64,000 nucleotides of DNA from Pseudomonadota bacterium (GCA_018362935.1 JAHALQ010000007.1:1-64000), one strand, 5' to 3'; counted from the first letter of the stretch, positions 36,502 through 44,727 are shown. Made by a program: numbers and translations. The notes: generated from the letters alone by a model not told the origin.

Positions 36502-36585
36502 GTATCTGCTAGACAAATTTATGTTGAATGTTAATTTTTATCCGTTTATACTTTCAGTTGCGGAAAGCCGCATATTATTATGTCA

Positions 36586-36740
36586 CACGAGGTTTTTCAG
36601 ACCTGGTATTCTACATAGCCTAAAGAGTAGGTGTGAAACACTTAGGCAACTCCAATGTCATATACGGAGGAGTGCCTGAACTAAGTGTGCTTGCATAACG
36701 AATAAGGGCAACACCAATACCGTGTCTGAAACCTCCTCCA
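36586..36740 (+). ncRNA. ssrS: 6S-like regulatory RNA
   Basis: The two ends can pair: GAGGTTTTTCAGAC with GTCTGAAACCTC, then GGTAT with ATACC, forming a terminal stem. Inside lies a large mostly unpaired region, then an apical hairpin CACTTAGGC with GTGCCTGAACTAAGTG capped by ACTCC/GGAG. Total length is about 155 bases. This rod with a central bubble is the shape of 6S RNA, which mimics an open promoter and binds sigma-70 RNA polymerase. A TATTAT -10-like box lies at 36573-36578, and a terminator closes the unit. No protein frame fits. Ends are approximate. Confidence 0.6.
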
Positions 36741-36768
36741 CCTTAAATCTTAAGGTGGAGTTCGTTTT
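36736..36768 (+). terminator. Terminator of the 6S-like RNA
   Basis: CTCCACCTTAA, loop ATC, TTAAGGTGGAG is a perfect 11-base-pair stem followed by a T-rich tail interrupted by CG. Confidence 0.8.
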
Positions 36769-36789
36769 CCAATGATACAGGAGGTTGCC

Positions 36790-37263
36790 ATGCAGCAAAC
36801 AAAACGGACTGGGACTATCTTGCATTCAAATAATTCAACCAATATTGCCCGCGGGAAAAAATCAGGCGCTCTGCCTCATCCCGCGGATATTTATGTCGGC
36901 AAACGGGTGCGGCTGATGCGAAAACTGCTCGGCATGAGTCAGGCAGAGCTGGGCGCATTGTTGGGTGTCACTTTTCAACAGATACAAAAATACGAGCACG
37001 GCGCCAACCGCATCAGCGCGGGACGGCTTTATGACTTGAGCCGGGTAATGCGGGTGCCGGTCGGTTTCTTTTTTGAAAATATGAATAACGGAAGTTTATC
37101 GTGCGAGGATGCTTCGGCTGATTGGCAAACCGGAGCGGGAGCGGATAATCTGCTTTATGACAATGAATATCTGGGGATATTTTCGGCTTATCGCAAGCTC
37201 AAAAATCCGGAACTGCGGCAGTGTCTGCGGCGTTTGATTGTTTTGCTCGGGTGCGGCAATTGA
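36790..37263 (+). CDS. XRE-family regulator of the alphaproteobacterial type
   Basis: The 157-residue protein has a helix-turn-helix at about 37-95: the sequence VGKRVRLMRKLLGMSQAEL followed by LGVTFQQIQKYEHGANRISA and VPVGFFFE is typical of a family found in many alphaproteobacteria. The N-terminal 35 residues are polar and the C-terminal part is helical. AGGAGG lies before the ATG at 36790; an upstream ATG at 36772 lacks one. Its target is unknown; position next to the 6S-like RNA may be chance. Confidence 0.8.
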   Translation: MQQTKRTGTILHSNNSTNIARGKKSGALPHPADIYVGKRVRLMRKLLGMSQAELGALLGVTFQQIQKYEHGANRISAGRLYDLSRVMRVPVGFFFENMNNGSLSCEDASADWQTGAGADNLLYDNEYLGIFSAYRKLKNPELRQCLRRLIVLLGCGN

Positions 37264-37377
37264 AACATTTTGAAACTTAATGTTTTAATAAGTTATTGTT
37301 TTATTAATATTTTCTGAATAGACTGTTAGCGTTAATAGTTACCAAACATATTAGCACAACTTTTAAGGAGAAACTTT

Positions 37378-38175
37378 ATGAACTATAGAACTATCCTCTT
37401 GGCTTCCGCCGCAGTCATGTTTGCCGGTTCGGCTGTGGCTGCTGATTTGACCAATCCCTTTTATTTGCCGGGACAGGGCAAACTGACTTCCGATACCAAA
37501 ATCGATTACCGTCGTACCGAATTTGACCATTCTGACGCCAAACTTGATGCATGGCGCGCGACAGAAGAGGTTGCTTACGGCGTAACCGATAATTTTGCCG
37601 TCATCGGCACGCTTGGCAATGATTTTGACACCGAAGGCGCTTATAACAACGACCATAACTTTGATTATAAACTCGGTGCGGCTTATAACTTCAGCAAGGA
37701 TAATGTTCTGGCTCAGGTAAAAGCTTCTTATTATACATTCAATCCCAAGGATTATCTCGGCCACAGGGGTGTTGATGCCCGTTGGCAGAAATACATCAAC
37801 GGCGAGGTTAAACTCGGTTATGATATGGGTGAAGGTCTGACCCCCTATGTTTCTTATGGTTTTGAAGGCCAGGTCGATCAGGCTGACCGCGCGTTTTATC
37901 AGACCGCTTTTGCCGGTGTCCACAAATTTGCGGGCAACTGGGCAGTTGACGGCGGCCTGCGTTATGACTTCTATACCGACGGCAAAAACGCCAATGCGCT
38001 TTATGCCCAGGCCGAAGTCGATTATTATCCGTATGAAAAGTTAGCTCTCGGCGTTTACGGCGATTATTATCTGGCCGGAAACGAAGCTGACGTCAGACCG
38101 CTGAGCTATGCCGGCGACTTGAAAAAACTGGATACGGATTACACCGTCGGCGTCAGAGCCAAAGTTGAATTCTAA
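37378..38175 (+). CDS. Outer-membrane beta-barrel protein
   Basis: The 265-residue protein has a signal peptide cleaved after SAVAA (about residue 21) and a mature part of alternating strands rich in Y, D and G (for example FDYKLGAAYNF and LYAQAEVDYYPY). It ends in V-E-F, the terminal phenylalanine signal for the BAM machinery. Pattern and size suggest an 8-to-12-strand barrel; no specific porin family is recognised. GGAG precedes the start and a terminator follows. Confidence 0.75.
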   Translation: MNYRTILLASAAVMFAGSAVAADLTNPFYLPGQGKLTSDTKIDYRRTEFDHSDAKLDAWRATEEVAYGVTDNFAVIGTLGNDFDTEGAYNNDHNFDYKLGAAYNFSKDNVLAQVKASYYTFNPKDYLGHRGVDARWQKYINGEVKLGYDMGEGLTPYVSYGFEGQVDQADRAFYQTAFAGVHKFAGNWAVDGGLRYDFYTDGKNANALYAQAEVDYYPYEKLALGVYGDYYLAGNEADVRPLSYAGDLKKLDTDYTVGVRAKVEF

Positions 38176-38192
38176 TTCAGGTTCGATTTAAT

Positions 38193-38222
38193 AAAAGGCT
38201 TCCCATAAGGGAAGCCTTTTTT
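38193..38222 (+). terminator. Terminator of the beta-barrel gene
   Basis: AAAAGGCTTCCC, loop ATAA, GGGAAGCCTTTTTT; it may also end the convergent hydrolase gene. Confidence 0.92.
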
Positions 38223-38238
38223 AGCGGCACCTGCTTTT

Positions 38239-39258
38239 TTATTTTAAGTATTCCTGAAAAAAACGTGTTATTTTGTCAAACGGGATAACATCAATTTTAT
38301 CGTACAAATCTGTATGATTAGCGTTGGGAATAATCATGAGTTCTTTATTATCGCCGGTCAATTTTGTATAAGCGTCTTCGCTGAAATAGCGGCTGTGGGC
38401 ATTTTCGCCGTGCAGCATCAAGACGGCGCTTTTGATTTCGTCGCTGTATGCCAGAATCGGCATATTGATAAACGATAAGGATGATGTCATATTCCAGCCG
38501 GTGTTTGAGTTTTTGGAATGTTTATGATATCCGCGGGGCGTTTTGTAATAATCGTAGTAGTCTTTGACAAATTGTGGCTCGTTTCCTGCCAGCTTGTCGG
38601 GAAGCCCGGCTTCGGCGGCATAGGTTCCCGATTTGAAGTCTTCGGTGCGCTGGGCATTGAGTTTTTCTTTGAGCTTATAACGGTCTTCTTTGCTCATGGC
38701 ATCGAAATAGCCGTTGGCATTTACTCTGCTCATGTCATACATGGTCGAAGTAACAACCGCTTTGATTCTGGTATCCATTGCGGCAGCATTTAGGGCAAAG
38801 CCGCCAAAACCGCAGATGCCGATAATGCCGATTTTGTCAGCGTCAACATTGTTTTGAACGCTTAAAAAGTCAACGGCGGCAGAGAAGTCCTCGGTGTTGA
38901 TGTCAGGAGATGCCACAAGGCGGGGTTTGCCGCCGCTTTCTCCGGTGTAAGAAGGGTCAAAAGCCAAAGTTATAAAACCGCGTTCGGCCATGGTTTGGGC
39001 ATAAAGTCCGGAAGATTGTTCCTTAACTGCGCCAAACGGGCCGGATACGGCCAGTGCCGGAAGTTTTTCGGCGGTTTTGTTTTTGGGTGTATATAAGTCG
39101 CCGACAAGTTTTATGCCGTAACGATTGTTAAAACTGACCTTACGCACATCGACTTTATTGCTTTTTTTGAATGTTTTGTCCCATGAACAGCAGGATGTAT
39201 ATGTCCATATTGCGGCAGCCGCGCCCGTGATAATTAGCAATGACAATAGAATTTTCAT
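38239..39258 (-). CDS. Exported alpha/beta hydrolase with cysteine elbow (YcjY/DLH-like)
   Basis: The 339-residue protein has an N-terminal hydrophobic helix (about 2-20) that anchors or exports it. The core fits the alpha/beta-hydrolase fold: SGPFGAVKEQSSG near the oxyanion site, IGICGFGGFAL with cysteine where serine is usual, LMLHGENAHSRYFSEDAY (acid site) and NANHTDLYD (histidine). The G-x-C-x-G elbow is typical of the dienelactone-hydrolase-like and YcjY groups. The ATG at 39258 has GAGGAG upstream; the frame is open 13 codons further. It is the last host gene before the prophage. Confidence 0.72.
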   Translation of the reverse strand: MKILLSLLIITGAAAAIWTYTSCCSWDKTFKKSNKVDVRKVSFNNRYGIKLVGDLYTPKNKTAEKLPALAVSGPFGAVKEQSSGLYAQTMAERGFITLAFDPSYTGESGGKPRLVASPDINTEDFSAAVDFLSVQNNVDADKIGIIGICGFGGFALNAAAMDTRIKAVVTSTMYDMSRVNANGYFDAMSKEDRYKLKEKLNAQRTEDFKSGTYAAEAGLPDKLAGNEPQFVKDYYDYYKTPRGYHKHSKNSNTGWNMTSSLSFINMPILAYSDEIKSAVLMLHGENAHSRYFSEDAYTKLTGDNKELMIIPNANHTDLYDKIDVIPFDKITRFFQEYLK

Positions 39259-39400
39259 GTTTTTCTCCTCTTTGTAAATGAAAATATAATATACCATAAT
39301 CTTTGGAGTTAACTCTAAGTCAAGATATTTTTTTATTTGTGGTAAAAATTGTTATTTAATGCTGGTGGAATATTTTTCACACACCCCGTTCTAAAGCTGC

Positions 39401-39479
39401 GTCCCGATTTCGAACCCAGGGTTCAAGTCCCGGGGATAATCCCAACGGGACTGCGCCGCTACGAAAGGCGTTGCCTTTC
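39401..39479. repeat. Cluster of nested inverted repeats near the host-prophage junction
   Basis: Within 80 bases lie GTCCCG (39401) with CGGGAC (39446), GAACCC with GGGTTC (39412-39424), and a perfect hairpin GAAAGGC-GTT-GCCTTTC (39463-39479). The AT-rich DNA on both sides has nothing similar. The rest of the gene-free stretch 39259-39880 shows, to the right, the GGGA repeats and the paired CTGGGAT motifs listed separately. No protein frame and no intact tRNA fit. Confidence 0.5.
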
Positions 39480-39542
39480 TACTTGCGCGAACAACTAAGT
39501 GTTGCCGCGGATGAATCTGTAAGAAGAAAGATGGATTTACAT

Positions 39543-39590
39543 AACTGGGATTCCGGGATTAATCGGGATTTTCGGGGACATATTGGGATA
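39543..39590 (+). repeat. GGGA repeats in helical phase at the prophage left end
   Basis: GGGA occurs at 39547, 39555, 39565, 39575 and 39585, the last four spaced exactly ten bases. The first is part of AACTGGGATT, found again at 39803 and 39847. In phage Mu the left-end transposase sites contain similarly spaced GGGA-type motifs (from memory), so these are candidate transposase-binding sites. Confidence 0.6.
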
Positions 39591-39802
39591 AGCCATTTAT
39601 AAGAACGTCAATTCTAGCACCGTTTACAGCCCGTTTAAATGGCATTTTAAAGGTCAAAAATTTTCTGCGATTAATCATCGGCAATAATTAAGTAATGTGA
39701 AAAATGGTTTTGCCTGATGATAAAATGGTTTTACATAAAGAAAAACAATAAAATAAGTATAAACAACGTAATAGTATCTATCTTTGTGAAATGTCTTTTT
39801 AA

Positions 39803-39839
39803 AACTGGGATTTAAAAATGCCTATTTTAAATCCCAGTT
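39803..39839. repeat. Inverted repeat of the CTGGGAT motif
   Basis: AACTGGGATTTAAA (39803-39816) and TTTAAATCCCAGTT (39826-39839) are perfect 14-base-pair arms around nine bases. A third copy AACTGGGATT follows at 39847. They lie just past the repressor 3' end and may be internal transposase sites or the repressor terminator stem. Confidence 0.6.
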
Positions 39840-39880
39840 AGGTATTAACTGGGATTCATTTATTAAAAAGTTTAGACAAA

Positions 39881-40486
39881 TTAAGCTTTACAAATAGCTG
39901 CTTTAACCTGTCCGACAATGTGCAATAATTCTTCTTGCTCAATGTCCCAAGGTGCGTATTCAGCATTTAATGAGATGGCTTTTAATTTATCACCGGCAAG
40001 TTGAAGCTTTTTTATAAAACAGCTGCCATCATATTCAAAAGCATACATACCGTCATTTACAAATTGCCGTACACTCATATCCAATACAGCGATATCTTTG
40101 TCATATAGACGTGGCTGCATAGAATCACCGCGTACTTTTACACCGGCAGCAAACTTTTTCGGAATACCGTATATATCAAAAAAATCTTCAGGAAGAACTA
40201 AAGTTGAAATAATATTTTCTTGAGAAATAATTGATCCGCAACCTGCAGAAAACTCTACGTCGTAAATATTAATTGTATTTTCGGTTTTATTAATCTGACC
40301 TGTTAATACCCAGTTAATGTCAATACCACTTTGTGCCAAGTTAGAAAGAACTTCTCCGCCTGGCAGACTGTTACCAGCCTCATAACCTTCCCAACTCTTT
40401 TTGTGGCACTTTGCTAAGATTGCCATGTTTGATTGGCTAAGTCCCAGATTTTCTCTAATTTTTTTAAGTCGCTCACCAACTGTCAT
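39881..40486 (-). CDS. CI-like prophage repressor with S24 peptidase domain
   Basis: The 201-residue protein has an XRE helix-turn-helix (about 4-60, LGLSQSNMAILAKC) and a LexA/CI-type C-terminal domain with the catalytic serine in RGDSMQP and a lysine in FIKKLQ about 40 residues later. It should hold the lytic genes off and self-cleave when RecA is activated. Mu itself has a different repressor type, so induction here is probably SOS-linked. It is transcribed leftward, opposite to ner. Confidence 0.9.
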   Translation of the reverse strand: MTVGERLKKIRENLGLSQSNMAILAKCHKKSWEGYEAGNSLPGGEVLSNLAQSGIDINWVLTGQINKTENTINIYDVEFSAGCGSIISQENIISTLVLPEDFFDIYGIPKKFAAGVKVRGDSMQPRLYDKDIAVLDMSVRQFVNDGMYAFEYDGSCFIKKLQLAGDKLKAISLNAEYAPWDIEQEELLHIVGQVKAAICKA

Positions 40487-40511
40487 AAAATTTTTCCCAA
40501 AAAAACCAATA

Positions 40512-40550
40512 AAGGATAAAATATTTCTTGACTACGATAAAATTTTATCC
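40512..40550 (+). promoter_or_regulatory. Early promoter and operator between repressor and ner
   Basis: A perfect palindrome GATAAAATTTTATC (40535-40548) overlaps an inverted repeat AGGATAAAAT (40512-40521) with ATTTTATCCT (40541-40550). Between them lies TTGACT (40527), a good -35 with TAAGGT 17 bases later. The layout suggests repressor or Ner sites covering the rightward early promoter. Confidence 0.6.
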
Positions 40551-40611
40551 TAAGGTGAATTATCGTTTCGCTAATAGTAACATAAAAAACGAAAATTTAA
40601 AGGAAATTTTA

Positions 40612-40815
40612 ATGTGGGATAAGGCCAGAATAAAAATTGAACTGATTAAAAGGGGTTCAAATTTTACTAAAGCCGCGCTGGATGAGGATTTATCATCCGG
40701 TGCATGCCGAACTGCTTTAGTAAAACCTTTTCCTGCCGGCGAAAGAGCTTTGGCAAAAGCCTTAGATATCTCTGTTGAAGAGTTATTCCCGGAACGTTAT
40801 CGGGAGGCTAAATAA
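40612..40815 (+). CDS. ner: Ner-like DNA-binding protein
   Basis: The 67-residue protein fits the Ner/Nlp family: K-A-R-I-K-I-E-L-I-K-R-G-S at the start, a helix-turn-helix around ALDEDLSSGACRTALVKPFP, and the ending ALDISVEELFPERYR. Mu Ner shuts off early transcription after induction. The ATG at 40612 has AAAGGA about eight bases upstream; an in-frame stretch before it is in the control region. Its stop overlaps the transposase start (TAATG). Confidence 0.85.
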   Translation: MWDKARIKIELIKRGSNFTKAALDEDLSSGACRTALVKPFPAGERALAKALDISVEELFPERYREAK

Positions 40816-42929
40816 TGGAAAATTATTTTAGCGCCAAACAATTAGAAGCATTACATTTGACAAGCCTGCCGTCATGCAAGCGATTGATCAATATAAAAGC
40901 GACAAAGGAAAATTGGCCATTTCGAGCCCGCAAAGGTAAAGGTGGCGGTCGAGAATATAATATTAATGATTTACCAGCTGAAGTACGGTCTGAGTTTTTA
41001 GCTAGAAAACAAAGAAATAAAGAAGAAAAAGTTCATGAAAAGCAAGAAGAAGCAATCGCGTCTTTATTAAAACTCCAAGACGGACAGCTTCAAAAAGCTT
41101 ATATTCGTGAACGAATTGTTCAAGATTATATTATGTTTAAGAAAAGTAGCGGCTTAAGTCATACAAAAGCCAGAGCGGAGTTTTGTGCAAGTTTTAACGA
41201 TAAAAAGATACTTCCTGATAATTCTATCCGTGCCGTTGTCAATAATATTTGTGAAAGAACCTTATTTAATCTGGAAAAAAACTATGAAACAATGGGATTG
41301 GCAGGCTTAGCCGATAATTATGGCAATCGTAAAGGAGCCAGCAAGGTTGAGAGCCGCCCCGAAATTAAGGAGCTAATTTTAGGTCTAATTTATTTTAATC
41401 CGGATATTAAATGTCACTTAATAATGCGTGGACTCCGAACAAGATACGGTTCAAAGAATCTTCCGTCTTATCGAACGATCCAGAACTGGGTTGCTAAATG
41501 GAGACATGAAAACGAATCAGTTCTTTTGGCAATTAAAAATCCGGATGCGTGGCGGAATAAGTATCAATCGGCGACCGGTTCTCAGTCTGAAAATATTACC
41601 CGCCTTAATCAGCGTTGGGAATATGACAGTACCCCAACCGATATAATGTTAAATGATGGCAGCCGCCATAACATCGTTGGAGTGATAGACGTATATTCCC
41701 GTCGTTTGAAATTGTTGGTTTCGAAAACGTCTAATACTCAGGCCGTAACATCCATAACCAGAGCTTGTCTTCTCGAGTGGGGTGTACCTGAAGAGGTGAA
41801 GACGGATAACGGTGCAGACTATGCATCTAAGCACATGAGAAGAGTTTTTGACAGTCTGGAAGTTCGGCAGATATTCTGTCAGCCGTTTACTCCGGAAGGC
41901 AAGCCCCATATTGAACGAGTGTTTAAGACCTTTTCACATGATGTTTTAGAAATCCTTCCCGGATATATCGGTCATAATGTTAGTGACCGTAAAAATATTG
42001 AATCGAGAAAGTCTTTTGCCGATCATATTATGGGAAAGGCCAAAAATCGGACAGCGGAATACTTGTCTGCAGAAGAACTGCAAGAATTTTGCGATAAGTG
42101 GATTGAAAACTATTATATGCAAGAACCGCACCGCGGATTAAATAATAAAACACCTCAGTCAATGGTAGACGGTTACAACGGTGAAGTGCGCCGGATTAAA
42201 AATGAACGGGCGCTTGATATACTGCTTTTGCCAACCAGTGGTGACGGTATTCGTACCGTTACTAAAAAAGGCATTGCAATTGAAAATGCTTATTACGACA
42301 GCAACGATTTGGGATTATATATCGGCAAGCAAGTTAAGGTTCTGTATTCTGAAGCAGAGTGGGGCAAAATATATGTATTTACTCCCGAAAGTAAATTTAT
42401 TTGTGAGGCCTTTTGTCCGGAACGCAGCGGTATTTCACGTTCAGAAGTTGCTTCAGCCAAAAAGTCACTGCAAAAACGCCTTATCTCCGAGAGTAAGCAG
42501 ATTATTAAAGGTTACAGCAAAAAATATATGGTCAAAAACCTTGCTCAGGAAATTGTTAATCAAAAAATTGATAACAACCCGGATATTCTCGCATTTCCTA
42601 AAACCGAAGTTTCTTATGAATCTCGTTTTTTACAAGAGGCAGAAAATATCCTGGCTTCAAAACAGGAAATGCCGGCCAGCCGTAATCTAACCGTTGAAGA
42701 ACAAAATGTACTTGAACAGGCCGAAAAAGCACGGAATGACAATGTTGTCAGCATGCCGGCGACCATTTTGTCCCAAGAAAGATACAAGCATTGGAAAGAC
42801 CTTAATCAGCGTTTTCTTAAAGGTGAACGTTTAACAGAAAACGAAAGAAATTTTTATGCCAATTACAAAGAAAGTTCCGATTTTCAGACTCAAGAATTAC
42901 TTGATGAACTGGGAATAGGAGCCGTGTAA
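40815..42929 (+). CDS. MuA-type DDE transposase
   Basis: This protein integrates and replicates the phage by transposition. The 704-residue protein has the Mu-type N-terminal DNA-binding domain (about 5-70, with KGGGREYNINDLP), further helical DNA-binding domains, and a retroviral-integrase-fold core with D271 (WEYDSTPTD), D331 (VKTDNGADY) and E367 (PHIERVF). The last two acids are 35 residues apart, as in rve-type integrases and shorter than my recollection of MuA. A beta-barrel and a charged tail follow; the tail would contact MuB. Confidence 0.94.
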   Translation: MENYFSAKQLEALHLTSLPSCKRLINIKATKENWPFRARKGKGGGREYNINDLPAEVRSEFLARKQRNKEEKVHEKQEEAIASLLKLQDGQLQKAYIRERIVQDYIMFKKSSGLSHTKARAEFCASFNDKKILPDNSIRAVVNNICERTLFNLEKNYETMGLAGLADNYGNRKGASKVESRPEIKELILGLIYFNPDIKCHLIMRGLRTRYGSKNLPSYRTIQNWVAKWRHENESVLLAIKNPDAWRNKYQSATGSQSENITRLNQRWEYDSTPTDIMLNDGSRHNIVGVIDVYSRRLKLLVSKTSNTQAVTSITRACLLEWGVPEEVKTDNGADYASKHMRRVFDSLEVRQIFCQPFTPEGKPHIERVFKTFSHDVLEILPGYIGHNVSDRKNIESRKSFADHIMGKAKNRTAEYLSAEELQEFCDKWIENYYMQEPHRGLNNKTPQSMVDGYNGEVRRIKNERALDILLLPTSGDGIRTVTKKGIAIENAYYDSNDLGLYIGKQVKVLYSEAEWGKIYVFTPESKFICEAFCPERSGISRSEVASAKKSLQKRLISESKQIIKGYSKKYMVKNLAQEIVNQKIDNNPDILAFPKTEVSYESRFLQEAENILASKQEMPASRNLTVEEQNVLEQAEKARNDNVVSMPATILSQERYKHWKDLNQRFLKGERLTENERNFYANYKESSDFQTQELLDELGIGAV

Positions 42930-42935
42930 TCAAAA

Positions 42936-43007
42936 GTTGTCCGCAAGCTGCAACCTGCGGACAACCCAATTAACATCAGGAGTCCCTACGCCAATAGACA
43001 ACTCCTG
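42936..43007. repeat. Two hairpins between transposase and MuB genes
   Basis: GTTGTCCGCA/TGCGGACAAC (42936-42965, perfect 10 bp) and CAGGAGT/ACTCCTG (42977-43007, perfect 7 bp) fill the 109-base gap. Neither has a T run. They could be processing or attenuation sites. Confidence 0.6.
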
Positions 43008-43038
43008 AAACTATAACCGAAATTATAGAGGATTAATA

Positions 43039-43782
43039 ATGTCAGATAATATACAAAAAGTCAATAACATCGCAGCATTACAGAATGTTGCAATCATCTT
43101 GTTAGCTATAAAAAAGGCTATGAATAGGCCGGATTATCTTCCCGGTCTTGTGGTTGTTCACGGTCCGAGCGGTTACGGTAAAACCATGGCGTCAAGCTAT
43201 GCCGCAGCCAATTTGAAAGCTTATTTCGTTTCTGCCAAGGCAATTTGGACAAGAAAAACAATGTTGCAGGCTATTCTTGACGAGATGGGAATTCCAGCAA
43301 GCAGAACAACCGCTGAAATGTTTTCTCAAGTTTGTGAAGAATTATCTTGTTCTGGCAAGCCGCTCATCATTGATGAATTTGATTATTGCGTCGATTGCAA
43401 AGGACTGATGGCGTTAACCCGTGATATATATGACAGTTCAGAGACACCTATAATTTTAATAGGTGAGGAAATGCTACCGGCTAAATTAGCACGTGAAGAG
43501 CGTTTTCATAACCGGATTTTAGACTGGATACCGGCGTTGCCGGCAAGTTTGGAAGACGCGGTAAAACTTCGTACACTCTACTGCGATAAAGTTAAAATTG
43601 CCGATGACCTTTTACAAAAGGTTTGGCAGATATCGGAAGGCCGCGCCCGTCGAATTGTTGTTAATTTGAACAAAATTCAAGATACCATATTAGCCGAAGG
43701 CCAAAATGTTGTTGATCTTAAAGATTGGGGAAAACGTGAGCTTATTAAAGGTGAAGCTCCGGCAATCAGGAGGCTGTCATAA
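43039..43782 (+). CDS. MuB-like AAA+ ATPase for transposition target choice
   Basis: MuB binds target DNA with ATP and delivers it to the transposase. The 247-residue protein has Walker A VVHGPSGYGKTMA (about 36-48), Walker B LIIDEFDYC and a sensor segment IILIGEEMLP. It is shorter than Mu MuB (about 312) and lacks its long N-terminal appendage. It follows the transposase gene, as in Mu. Confidence 0.9.
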   Translation: MSDNIQKVNNIAALQNVAIILLAIKKAMNRPDYLPGLVVVHGPSGYGKTMASSYAAANLKAYFVSAKAIWTRKTMLQAILDEMGIPASRTTAEMFSQVCEELSCSGKPLIIDEFDYCVDCKGLMALTRDIYDSSETPIILIGEEMLPAKLAREERFHNRILDWIPALPASLEDAVKLRTLYCDKVKIADDLLQKVWQISEGRARRIVVNLNKIQDTILAEGQNVVDLKDWGKRELIKGEAPAIRRLS

Positions 43783-44363
43783 TGTTGGAAACAGGAAGAA
43801 AGCCCGTCAGTGTTGCGCCCAAAAACCGAAAAATGGTTTGGAAAGTTATCAGAGAATTAAAACATTTTACAATTCGTGATATTGAGGACAGAACTAAAAT
43901 CCAGCCTAGAACAATAACTTCTTATTTGCAGGCGTTAGAACGTGCCGAGATTATTGATAAGAGAGCTGTTTATCAACCGAACAGAGGTTGTTTGCGAACA
44001 AATGAATATAATCTTCTGAAAGATTTGGGCGCAATGGCTCCGGTCGTCAACAAAGCAGGGAAGCTTATTGAAGATACTCATCAATCAAGAATCTGGCGTG
44101 CCATCCGGATATTAAAGAATTTTACATTAAAAGACATTGTGGCAACCGCTTCTCAAGATAATGACCCGGTTTCACTCACGGCTGCTGATCAATATTTGAA
44201 TTATCTGAAAAAAGCAGGATACCTCGTCAAAAGAAATAACGAAAAAGTCTTTCATCTTGTTTCATCAATGAACAAAGGGATTCAGGCTCCGCAAATTCAA
44301 CGCATCAAGCAGATCTATGATCCAAATATTGATGTCGTAGTCTGGAATAGTGAGGAGGCCTGA
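43782..44363 (+). CDS. Phage protein with two winged-helix repeats
   Basis: The 193-residue protein has an internal duplication: KMVWKVIRELKHFTIRDI at about 18-35 and SRIWRAIRILKNFTLKDI at about 105-122, each followed by a helix pair and a Y-L/A-L-x-x-A-x-x-I/L-x-K-R wing-like end. This suggests two tandem winged-helix DNA-binding domains. Its start overlaps the MuB-like stop (TAATG). Equivalent genes occur at this place in related Mu-like phages; the role is unknown. Confidence 0.75.
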   Translation: MLETGRKPVSVAPKNRKMVWKVIRELKHFTIRDIEDRTKIQPRTITSYLQALERAEIIDKRAVYQPNRGCLRTNEYNLLKDLGAMAPVVNKAGKLIEDTHQSRIWRAIRILKNFTLKDIVATASQDNDPVSLTAADQYLNYLKKAGYLVKRNNEKVFHLVSSMNKGIQAPQIQRIKQIYDPNIDVVVWNSEEA

Positions 44364-44364
44364 C

Positions 44365-44727
44365 ATGTCAGCAATTGAAACCGCTAAACAATATTGGGGC
44401 GAATCTTTGCCGGACTGGATTGAGGTACTTGCAAACGAAGCTGATAAAACTTCCCAAAATAAAATTGCTTATAAAATCGGTAAATCATCGGCTGCCATAA
44501 GCCAAATCTTAAAAAAATCTTATCCGGGCACGATTGCCAATCTTGAAGCAGCCGTTCGCGCCAACCTGATGAATGGCAGCCATGACTGTCCGTTTTACGG
44601 TACGATTTTAATTCGGGAATGCTTGGATGTACAGTCCCGTCCGTTCAGTAACTCAGGAAATCCAACCAAAATCAGACTTTTCAAAGCCTGCCGCAACTGT
44701 ATACACCACAAAAAACAAGGAGAATAA
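44365..44727 (+). CDS. Phage HTH protein with cysteine-rich C-terminus
   Basis: The 120-residue protein has a helix-turn-helix (about 33-60, NKIAYKIGKSSAAISQILKK) and a C-terminal part with four cysteines (C-P-F-Y, R-E-C-L-D, C-R-N-C) that may bind zinc. The ATG at 44365 has GAGGAGG about eight bases upstream; a GTG five codons earlier overlaps the previous gene. Similar proteins lie in the early region of Mu-like phages and are thought to regulate transcription. Confidence 0.75.
   Translation: MSAIETAKQYWGESLPDWIEVLANEADKTSQNKIAYKIGKSSAAISQILKKSYPGTIANLEAAVRANLMNGSHDCPFYGTILIRECLDVQSRPFSNSGNPTKIRLFKACRNCIHHKKQGE

Noticed and set aside
39407..39450. tRNA-like string with GGTTCAAGTCCC near the prophage junction
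   Set aside because: No acceptor, D-arm or anticodon arm could be folded around it.
42181..42690. 169-codon frame inside the transposase gene
   Set aside because: Out-of-frame shadow of the transposase.
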